Source: an uncultured Pirellulaceae bacterium (lineage in GTDB: Bacteria > Planctomycetota > Planctomycetia > Pirellulales > Pirellulaceae). From it: a stretch of 5,573 bases of DNA. The number at the start of each line of letters is the position of its first letter. The stretch's first letter is position 1. The notes beneath the pieces were generated by a model. The model was not told the origin of the DNA. It worked only from the letters and a program-made list of their open reading frames with translations, and searched no databases. The stretch covers positions 1 through 5,573 of the forward strand of contig CAKQNH010000382.1 in assembly GCA_934255105.1 (NCBI GenBank), written 5' to 3'. The position numbers and the translations under genes are program-made. This document shows, piece by piece, positions 1 to 5,573 of the stretch.

Positions 1-38
1 ACTCCTACTCGATGCCCCCATGCGAATCGAGTAGGAGT
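1..38. repeat. Perfect 13-bp inverted repeat (stem-loop)
   Basis: Positions 1-13 (ACTCCTACTCGAT) are the exact reverse complement of 26-38 (ATCGAGTAGGAGT), with a 12-base loop at 14-25. The outer end coincides with the window edge, so the arms may extend to the left out of sight. The RNA would form a stable hairpin. The bases after it (GTACCATTTCATT) are not a proper T-run, so it is not a textbook intrinsic terminator. It may still end an upstream transcript, or be part of a dispersed intergenic repeat. The inverted repeat itself is read directly; its role is inferred. Confidence 0.85.
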
Positions 39-63
39 GTACCATTTCATTGAGTACGAGTAC
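29..63 (+). repeat. GAGTA-type direct repeats
   Basis: The right arm of the first hairpin continues into GAGTAGGAGTGTAC (29-42). After the spacer CATTTCATT-like bases comes GAGTACGAGTAC (52-63), which is two exact tandem copies of GAGTAC. The left hairpin arm at 1-10 is the same motif inverted. The three related blocks within 63 bases suggest one composite intergenic element rather than chance. It could be a protein-binding array upstream of the sigma factor gene or a dispersed planctomycete repeat; the window alone cannot decide. Confidence 0.55.
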
Positions 64-113
64 GAAAAATCGAGACGATCGGTGACGTTCAGCGAAAAGT
101 GTCAATTTTTCTC

Positions 114-119
114 TACAAT
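114..119 (+). promoter_or_regulatory. Possible -10 box of the sigma factor gene
   Basis: TACAAT matches the housekeeping -10 consensus TATAAT at five of six positions and follows an AT-rich run (105-113). It would start a transcript near 126, giving a leader of about 40 bases before the ATG at 168. No good -35 hexamer is found 16-18 bases upstream, so the call is weak. An ECF-dependent autoregulatory promoter cannot be excluded, because its motif is not known here. Confidence 0.25.
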
Positions 120-153
120 AGATATTTACCGCCACCAAACCGCTCGCTTGACC

Positions 154-159
154 GAGAAG
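154..159 (+). promoter_or_regulatory. Ribosome binding site for the sigma factor
   Basis: GAGAAG lies 8 bases before the ATG at 168, a normal Shine-Dalgarno position and a partial match to AGGAGG. It helps decide the start: the alternative in-frame GTG at 99 would place this site inside the gene and has no comparable purine-rich site of its own at good spacing. Confidence 0.5.
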
Positions 160-167
160 CCCTGCTG

Positions 168-773
168 ATGAAGTCCGATGAACCGAAGCCATATCCAGAG
201 CCGGCCTTCGATGAAAGCCGATACATAAACGAGCTGTGGGACGCGTTTTATCCGCGTCTCAAGGCAACGATTGCGGCTCGCGTGAAGGCCATCCACCGAC
301 CCGTGGCCAGCGATAGTGAGATCGCACTGAGCGCGTTTCATAGCTTTATCCGCCGCGCTCGCGATGGGCAGTTCGCCGATTTGAATCACGAAGACCAAAT
401 GTGGAAACTGCTCCGCACCATCGCCGTCCGCAAAACGCACAACGCGCGGAACCATTTGCGAGCCCAGAAACGGGGTGGCCAGCATAAGATCATCGGACAA
501 GCCGACTGGGCCGAGCATGGTGACACGCCCAGCCATGTGGCCGGTGCCGCCGCGCGCAATGAGATGCACGAGGAGCAATTGGCAGCATCCGACATGCTCG
601 AATACTTGTTGTCGCAATTGCCCGAGCAACGCACCCGCGACATCATCCTGCTGAAACTCGATGGCGCGTCGCTGGGTGCCATCGCCGAGTTCTTAGAGAT
701 CAGCACTAGAACCGTGCAACGCGAACTGAACAGGATCGAAGCCGAGTGGCAACATCAATTGCGTTCGCTGTGA
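168..773 (+). CDS. ECF-family RNA polymerase sigma factor (planctomycete type)
   Basis: A 201-residue protein expected to bind core RNA polymerase in the cytoplasm and direct it to a specific promoter set. Region sigma-2 spans roughly residues 20-100, with the family-like stretch ALSAFHSFIRRA (53-64), LWKLL-like QMWKLLRTIAVRK (77-89) and a basic end NHLRAQKRGG (95-104). A poorly conserved acidic linker follows (about 105-145). Region sigma-4 is at about 147-195, with LPEQRTRDIILLKLDG (151-166) leading into the helix-turn-helix SLGAIAEFLEISTRTVQREL (168-187). The pattern resembles the ECF sigma proteins abundant in planctomycetes (Pfam Sigma70_ECF), recognised from memory, not by a search. An in-frame GTG at 99 would add 23 residues that look non-coding; the ATG at 168 has a ribosome binding site. 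No anti-sigma gene is adjacent; regulation by the convergent kinase gene product is conceivable. The regulon is unknown. Confidence 0.9.
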   Translation: MKSDEPKPYPEPAFDESRYINELWDAFYPRLKATIAARVKAIHRPVASDSEIALSAFHSFIRRARDGQFADLNHEDQMWKLLRTIAVRKTHNARNHLRAQKRGGQHKIIGQADWAEHGDTPSHVAGAAARNEMHEEQLAASDMLEYLLSQLPEQRTRDIILLKLDGASLGAIAEFLEISTRTVQRELNRIEAEWQHQLRSL

Positions 774-787
774 GTAGTCTTTTTCTG

Positions 788-878
788 GTAGGCTCGCAAC
801 GAGCGGAGCGCTGTTACGGCACCGGATTACGAGCCTGCGAGTTCTGCGGTAACAGCGCGGTGCTCGTTACGGGCCTAC
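788..878. repeat. Large imperfect palindrome between convergent genes
   Basis: The 30-base arms at 788-817 and 849-878 are reverse complements at 25 of 30 positions, separated by a 31-base centre. The outer block of each arm is itself a small hairpin: GCTCG-CAA-CGAGC at 792-804 and GCTCG-TTA-CGGGC at 862-874 (one G-U pair). The centre holds a third, inverted copy of the same core, TTACGAGCC (827/828-835). The element fills most of the gap between the sigma factor stop (773) and the kinase stop (910). It could act as a bidirectional terminator or mRNA 3'-end protector, or be a miniature non-autonomous repeat. No T-run follows it on either strand at the right place, so factor-independent termination is not clear-cut. 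Confidence 0.85.
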
Positions 879-909
879 GGGTGGACGACGCGCATGCGGG
901 TGCTTGAAA

Positions 910-3900
910 CTACTTCCAATCGAGCTGCAGAGCATCGAACTTTTGCTGGATCTGATCGATGGACCAGACTTGCACGATGTTCGTATCTTTCAAGGAAATG
1001 GCCAAATGGCGTCCGCTAGAATCGCTTTTCATGGCAACCACTTGACTGCGTTCATTGGGGAGCGACAACACCAATTCGGCTTGCTCGCCACCGATCTTCC
1101 AGAGCTTGACGTCCCCTGTGTCCGACGCGGTAGCACACAAGTCGTCGGCTAACAACACGATGCTCGTCACGGGTTGGTCATGGGCGGTCCAGCGCAGTTG
1201 CATTTCCAGACCATCGGCTTGCCCCACGGCTACTTCTCCATCCATCATCCCCAGCGCGACGCGCCCGTCGAGGGTATCCGCAGAAAACACCTTAACGCGA
1301 GTGAGCAGCTTGCGATCGACCAACTCTCCGTCAGGCGCAAACACGCGAACGAATCCATCCGCGCATCCGCATAATAGGTTGTTTCCCGACGGAGTCGTAC
1401 ACAGGATAACTGCATTGCCGGTTAGGTCATCCTCGAAGCCATTGTCCCATCGGCCGATGACTTCAAACGGCTCGGCACGCAGGCACTGCATTCGTTCGCC
1501 AAGCAGTGGATGGGACTTGGTGCTCAACGCAAATAACGCGCTGCCAGATTCATTAGTGCCGAGTTCGAAGGCATCCTGCAGAGCGTTTACCAACAGGTTG
1601 TCAGCAGCCTGCTGCGAGGTGACAAGCAGGTGCGGTTGCAGGGCGGGAGCTGGGAGCGTTCGCAACTTGAGGTCAACCGTCGTCCCCGTCTGCGCCGGTA
1701 GCGGAGTCAAGCCGCTATCAGGCGAAAGTTCCAGCCAAGCCACGTTGGGGATATGGATTTGCAGCGCGATCGTTGGCAGAAAACGCGCTCGCCCGAAGGG
1801 AGCAACAGCGGTGCGAATCGAGACCACGCGCCGTAGTTCATAAGACTGACGATCGTAGCCACGGAGCTGATAAACGGTCTCCTCGGCTTGGTTGGTCGAG
1901 GCGAGCGTCCACAGTCGCTCAGCGTCGAAGCACACATCGTGTACCTGATTGCACCCGTCGGCCACGAGTCGTTGGAAGTAGTCAGGCATGGGACGTACCT
2001 CGTAGACCTCCAGCCTCTCTGTCGCCGCACTCACCAGTTTCAATTCGGTGGGCGAAAACTCGTACAGCGGAGTGCCGTCGCGACTTGGAATGGGGATGTC
2101 TATATGAGTCAGCTTGCCAGCCTGCGCCCGAAGTAGCATGGCAAATCGAGCGCTACCTCGAATCGCCAAAATCCGATCGTTAGAGCTGAAGCCTAGTGAC
2201 TCGATGGATCTCTCTGCAAATCTCTCGAGTGCCGGCCCCGTCAGCAGATTCCTACCTCCCGTCCAAGGCGCATCGATAGCGATTTCGTGAGTTCCGCTGA
2301 CACTCGCCATAGTCATCCCCGAGTGTCCAACTGTCTGGTAGAGCTTGTCCGATGGAAAATGTGGCGCGGTGGGTTCCAGCGTCAACCTATCGAACCAGTG
2401 CGCGATGCCGTCCACTTCTAGCGCAATCCGCCCCTGATGTTCCGCCCACAGTTGCGAAGCCCAACTGGTGGGAAAGGGCGAGTCGATGCGTCGCCACTGA
2501 TTCGCACCCAATTCCCAAACTCGCAATTCATAGTTTTGTTTCAGATCAGAAATGGCCACAATCTTAGAACTGTCGGACGTAAATACGGCTCCACGAACTG
2601 CGCCCGATTCGTAGGCATTCCAGTCGTGCTGGCTCTCAAATCCGTCGGATGCATCCCAGGCGACCATGCGCCCCTGGCGTGTGCCGGCGAGTAGCCAGCG
2701 GCCGTCGGGACTAAACTGGAGCGTATTGGTTCCTTCCTGAGGCTTTTTACCTTGAAAGAAACGCGATACACGCTCGAGTGGCCGGTCGACGATGCTCAAG
2801 TTTTTGACCGGTTCCCAGGTGCTCGTATCATAGACGCGGACATCCACGACGATGTCATCCTTGAGTTCCCCCGCGGCCAGCAACTTTCCGTCTGGGCTAA
2901 AGCAAAACTTGTACCAGCAAAGACCAGGAATCGTATGCGTCAACCGCGCGTCGAGTCCGATTTCACAGTCCAGCCAATGCGAGCGCATGGTTGCTGCCTC
3001 GGCGGCGGACGGAATCCATGCCGCCGCTTGTTGCAGGTTCTCTATCCCCTGCCAACTCCAGCCCACTTCATCCTTTTGTTTGAGCTGCAAACCGGCTTCG
3101 GAGATCAGCGACTTGCGCAGCGCCTGCTCGATCGCCCGCTGGGCGCTGATCAATTCGACATTCTTTTGGTTTACGAACCATGATCCCAATCCAGCGCTGA
3201 CGGCTGCGATGAGAATGCCGGAGAACAAGCCCGCGATCGTTTTGGGGTGCTGACGCATCCAGCGCACGGCGCGACGGAAGAGCGGTTCGGTGTACACCGA
3301 GACGGGGGCATCGTCGAACCAGAGTTCGATATCGCTGCGCAGAGCAAGTGCGCTCTGGTAGCGATCAGCCGGACTGGGCGACATGGCCTTGAGGCAGATC
3401 GCACGCAGCGCAGGAGGAACCTCTCTGCCAAACGACAGTTCAATCGCGCGACCCTCGACGAACGCTCGGGCGAGCGCTCGGTGACCTTGGCCGCTGGTAG
3501 GTGGTTTGCCGGTTAACAGGTGATAGAGGATAGCTCCCAATGAATAGACGTCCGATGCGGGGCTGAGCGCATCGAGCTCTCCCCGCAACTGTTCGGGGGA
3601 TGCGTAGGCTGCCGTGCCAACGAAACTGCCATACTGCGTTCGCGAATCGTCCGAGTAGTCGGACTGAACGAGTGGTTCTCTGGACGATTCGGCCCCTTGT
3701 TCACTCATCGACTTGGGATAAACCCCCAACGGTTTAGCCAGCCCCCAGTCGACCACCAGCGTCTCACCGTGCTTGCCCAACATGATATTGCTAGGCTTCA
3801 AATCGCGATGCAGCACGCCGCGATCGTGAGCGTAGTCGATCGCATTGCAGACATCGACGAAGTGCCGCAACAGACCACGCAGTTCGGGACCATCAAACCG

Positions 3901-4623
3901 GCGCTGCTGTGCGGTTTGATCGGAGTGAAACTGTTTGATCCGCGACTGAAGATCCTCGCCGTGAACGAGTCGCATAGCGTAGAACGGTTGGCCTTGATCG
4001 TCCGTTCCATAGGTATAGACAGGGACGATGCCTGGGTGTTCGAGTTGTCCGGTGACCGAGGCCTCTTGTGAGAACTTCGCGCGATACGCGGTTGAACCCG
4101 TCTTGTCAGGGCGAATCTGTTTCAGAGCTACCTCACGTTTCAATTCCAGGTCCTCGGCCACGAAGACCACTCCTAAGCCGCCCCGCGCATGTTCGCGGAC
4201 GATGCGAAAGCGATTGGCCCCTGCACCGAATTGCCGTTCCACCTTTACCGCCGACGACCGTTCGACACATGTCCGCAATTCGGAGACCGTTTGAAGGGGT
4301 GGAGACAACAACCTTTCGACGGCTTTCGATGTCTCGGCATCTCCCCTAGACAATTTAGTCATTGCAGCGCGGAGCGAATGGGCGTCCGTGAAATTCGCGA
4401 GCGCTAGGCCTATCTCCCCGTTGCCGCGCGATTGCCGCTGAGCTACCAGTTGTTCGATCAGCTCGCGATCTGCAACCGACATGGTACTTTGTCGGACCAC
4501 GCGCTCGGTCAGCGAGTAAGATTTGTCCTCGAGCCAATCAGAAAAAATGACTAGCAATTCTGCCGCACTAATTAGCTCATGGTGTACCGCCAGCACGGCA
4601 AATATTAGGTGTTGTTCAGGCAT
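910..4623 (-). CDS. Membrane-anchored Ser/Thr protein kinase with WD40-like propeller
   Basis: A 1237-residue sensor-type kinase expected in the cytoplasmic membrane. Residues 1-105 form a helical domain (starting MPEQHLIFAVLAVHHELIS) that resembles the N-terminus of many planctomycete kinases; function unknown. The Hanks-type kinase spans about 138-435: glycine loop RGGLGVV (147-153), ATP-binding K168, helix-C E187, catalytic LHRDLKPSN (271-279), DWG at 292-294 in place of DFG, SPE at 342-344, DVYSLG (358-363) and R421. All catalytic residues are present, so it should be active. The activation segment has a Ser/Tyr-rich insert at about 298-333. After the basic stretch 450-461, one membrane helix lies at about 463-484, then a short coiled region, then WD40-like repeats (FSPDGKLLAAG 575-585, FSPDGRWLLAG 637-647, repeats near 1070-1100, 1145-1177, 1193-1223). 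The propeller is therefore probably extracytoplasmic. The start fits the N-terminal domain, but only a weak AGG precedes it. The substrate is unknown; the convergent sigma factor is a candidate. Confidence 0.93.
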   Translation of the reverse strand: MPEQHLIFAVLAVHHELISAAELLVIFSDWLEDKSYSLTERVVRQSTMSVADRELIEQLVAQRQSRGNGEIGLALANFTDAHSLRAAMTKLSRGDAETSKAVERLLSPPLQTVSELRTCVERSSAVKVERQFGAGANRFRIVREHARGGLGVVFVAEDLELKREVALKQIRPDKTGSTAYRAKFSQEASVTGQLEHPGIVPVYTYGTDDQGQPFYAMRLVHGEDLQSRIKQFHSDQTAQQRRFDGPELRGLLRHFVDVCNAIDYAHDRGVLHRDLKPSNIMLGKHGETLVVDWGLAKPLGVYPKSMSEQGAESSREPLVQSDYSDDSRTQYGSFVGTAAYASPEQLRGELDALSPASDVYSLGAILYHLLTGKPPTSGQGHRALARAFVEGRAIELSFGREVPPALRAICLKAMSPSPADRYQSALALRSDIELWFDDAPVSVYTEPLFRRAVRWMRQHPKTIAGLFSGILIAAVSAGLGSWFVNQKNVELISAQRAIEQALRKSLISEAGLQLKQKDEVGWSWQGIENLQQAAAWIPSAAEAATMRSHWLDCEIGLDARLTHTIPGLCWYKFCFSPDGKLLAAGELKDDIVVDVRVYDTSTWEPVKNLSIVDRPLERVSRFFQGKKPQEGTNTLQFSPDGRWLLAGTRQGRMVAWDASDGFESQHDWNAYESGAVRGAVFTSDSSKIVAISDLKQNYELRVWELGANQWRRIDSPFPTSWASQLWAEHQGRIALEVDGIAHWFDRLTLEPTAPHFPSDKLYQTVGHSGMTMASVSGTHEIAIDAPWTGGRNLLTGPALERFAERSIESLGFSSNDRILAIRGSARFAMLLRAQAGKLTHIDIPIPSRDGTPLYEFSPTELKLVSAATERLEVYEVRPMPDYFQRLVADGCNQVHDVCFDAERLWTLASTNQAEETVYQLRGYDRQSYELRRVVSIRTAVAPFGRARFLPTIALQIHIPNVAWLELSPDSGLTPLPAQTGTTVDLKLRTLPAPALQPHLLVTSQQAADNLLVNALQDAFELGTNESGSALFALSTKSHPLLGERMQCLRAEPFEVIGRWDNGFEDDLTGNAVILCTTPSGNNLLCGCADGFVRVFAPDGELVDRKLLTRVKVFSADTLDGRVALGMMDGEVAVGQADGLEMQLRWTAHDQPVTSIVLLADDLCATASDTGDVKLWKIGGEQAELVLSLPNERSQVVAMKSDSSGRHLAISLKDTNIVQVWSIDQIQQKFDALQLDWK

Positions 4624-4742
4624 GGTCGGAACCTGATAGTTGATGAGAAATCGAGAGGAGCCATGCGGTCCAGGAGTTGATGGTCTTCCAGTCTATCACA
4701 CCTAGGGTCGCTCAGGGGTAAACTCATTGCATACTTTGAGTG
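4624..4742. other. Intergenic gap upstream of the kinase
   Basis: This stretch of 119 bases separates the stop of the HEAT-like gene from the kinase start, both on the minus strand. Only a 5-bp inverted repeat (4722-4726 with 4737-4741) follows the upstream stop, too weak for a terminator, and no T-run follows it. No hexamer pair resembling a housekeeping promoter stands out upstream of 4623. The kinase may be transcribed by read-through or from a non-canonical promoter. It has no coding content of note. Confidence 0.5.
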
Positions 4743-5573
4743 TTACTCTGCTCCGGCGAGCACCTCGGCCGCTTGTTTGCGCACTTCGGGATTTTTGTGC
4801 TCGCGCAATTGTTTAATGCGTTCAGCTCCTAGCCACTCGCGTTTGACAGCACCTGCTTCGATTGCGGCGAGCAACCGTTGGATGCGTGGAACAGTGCGGA
4901 GGAGGGCATCCAGGGCCAATTCCCGATTGCCTGAACTCAAGTTGGGGAGGGCATTCAGGATCGCTTGCCCCGCTTCGGCAGCAGGCATATCGGACAGACC
5001 ACTGACCGCACCCATCTGCAGCTCCCCGTTGGCATTGGTCAAGTAGCCAGCCAATTGCTCGCCGTGCTCCGCCCAGGGGGCTAGCGCGATCATGCGCAGG
5101 GCATCATAGCGAGTCCCAGGGCGAACCTGCGCATCGTCTGACATCTCTGAGGCCTGCGAAATTGCTTGAGCCCAGCGTGCGACGCGCGGTCCATTGCCAG
5201 AAATCAGTCGCTGCACACGGTCAAGTGGCCAATCGCCCGTTTGGCTGATTCCGTTGATCAATCCGCCTCCTAGGACAACGGCCTGCCAATCGGTCAGCGG
5301 TTGTTGGAGTTGGGGCAGACTGACGTCGAGAACTTCCAGAATCTCCTCCGCTTGATTCCGCTTTCCGGCCGCAATCGCTACGCGCCAGATCCAAGGGATT
5401 CGGCGGTATTCCTCCTCAACATCGTCCGGCATGTCAGACGTCAATGCAGTAATCATTTGAGCCGCATACTGGGGCCATTTTGCGATCAGTTCTTCCCGCT
5501 GCTCTTGCGTCAAATTGTCGTCGAGCAGCTCGCGAGCCAATTGATAGGCTTCCGAATCAGCACCCTGCACATA
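4743..5573 (-). CDS. HEAT-like C-terminal part of a PVC-group heme-binding/dehydrogenase-like protein (5'-partial)
   Basis: The visible 276 residues are in an open frame that runs off the right edge; the last codon seen (5571-5573) reads Tyr, and the GTG at 5570 is probably an internal valine rather than a start. The segment is almost all helical and HEAT-like. Recognisable stretches are RIPWIWRVAIAAGKRN, then DWQAVVLGGGLINGISQ, GTRYDALRMIAL, ELQMGAVSGLSD and a final REHKNPEVRKQAAEVL just before the TAA. From memory this pattern matches the helical region of the large planctomycete proteins annotated as PVC-type heme-binding or membrane-bound dehydrogenase-like, which are secreted or membrane-associated and thought to act in breakdown of complex organic matter. 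In many of these a C-terminal CxxCH cytochrome c domain follows; here the protein simply stops. It lies upstream of the kinase on the same strand. The substrate and the N-terminal domains cannot be judged from this window. Confidence 0.75.
   Translation of the reverse strand, partial: YVQGADSEAYQLARELLDDNLTQEQREELIAKWPQYAAQMITALTSDMPDDVEEEYRRIPWIWRVAIAAGKRNQAEEILEVLDVSLPQLQQPLTDWQAVVLGGGLINGISQTGDWPLDRVQRLISGNGPRVARWAQAISQASEMSDDAQVRPGTRYDALRMIALAPWAEHGEQLAGYLTNANGELQMGAVSGLSDMPAAEAGQAILNALPNLSSGNRELALDALLRTVPRIQRLLAAIEAGAVKREWLGAERIKQLREHKNPEVRKQAAEVLAGAE

Noticed and set aside
99..167. GTG start extending the sigma factor by 23 residues
   Set aside because: The extra residues do not resemble the family, the stretch overlaps a possible -10 box, and the ATG at 168 has a better ribosome binding site and fits the expected length of about 200 residues.
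126..629. Minus-strand open frame of 167 codons opposite the sigma factor
   Set aside because: It is antisense to a recognisable sigma factor and shows no family features of its own.
780..784. Run of five T just after the sigma factor stop
   Set aside because: No stem precedes it within the 3' end of the gene, so it is not an intrinsic terminator on its own.
1055..1843. Long open frame of 262 codons on the plus strand, antisense to the kinase gene
   Set aside because: It lies wholly opposite the well-supported kinase coding strand, its translation is Ser/Arg/Pro-rich with no recognisable domain, and such antisense frames are expected in GC-rich codons.
2752..3253. Overlapping plus-strand frames opposite the membrane-helix and propeller part of the kinase
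   Set aside because: They are shadows of the kinase gene; neither has a start context or a recognisable domain.
4605..4664. 19-codon minus-strand leader frame overlapping the kinase start
   Set aside because: Its ATG at 4664 has only a weak GGA upstream and the peptide has no regulatory signature such as a run of one amino acid; it is most likely chance.
4722..4741. Short inverted repeat ACTCA/TGAGT after the HEAT-like gene
   Set aside because: The stem is only five base pairs with a 10-base loop and no following T-run, too weak to call a terminator.
1..5573. CRISPR array, tRNA, rRNA, transposase or phage genes
   Set aside because: No regularly spaced repeats, cloverleaf, rRNA motifs or recombinase/transposase signatures were seen in any part of the window.

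Overview
The window looks like chromosomal DNA from a planctomycete, probably of the Pirellulales/Rhodopirellula side of the phylum. This is inferred from protein family content, not from a marker gene. Three things point that way: a short ECF-type sigma factor of the planctomycete kind; a 1237-residue Ser/Thr kinase built as N-terminal helical domain, kinase, one membrane helix and WD40-like propeller; and a HEAT-like segment resembling the C-terminal part of the large PVC-group heme-binding dehydrogenase-like proteins. Base composition is moderately GC-rich in the genes, and intergenic gaps are short but rich in inverted repeats.

Layout. Positions 1-167 are non-coding: a perfect 13-bp inverted repeat, GAGTAC-type direct repeats, an AT-rich stretch with a possible -10 box, and a ribosome binding site. 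Positions 168-773 (+) encode the ECF sigma factor. Positions 774-909 are a convergent gap dominated by a large imperfect palindrome (788-878). Positions 910-4623 (-) encode the membrane-anchored kinase. Positions 4624-4742 are a short gap with no clear terminator or promoter. Positions 4743-5573 (-) hold the C-terminal 276 residues of a gene that runs off the right edge.

How the genes may work together. Planctomycetes carry many ECF sigma factors encoded beside Ser/Thr kinases, and a kinase-to-sigma signalling route has been proposed for such pairs. Here the two genes converge, so they cannot share one mRNA, and no anti-sigma factor is visible. A plausible inference is that the extracytoplasmic propeller of the kinase senses a signal and the cytoplasmic kinase acts on the sigma factor, but nothing in the DNA proves the link. 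The HEAT-protein gene lies upstream of the kinase on the same strand with a 119-bp gap, so read-through into the kinase is possible.

No RNA gene, CRISPR array, transposase or phage gene was seen. I found no convincing new multi-gene system. The most interesting items are the two intergenic repeat structures, the convergent sigma/kinase pair and the apparently cytochrome-free end of the HEAT protein.
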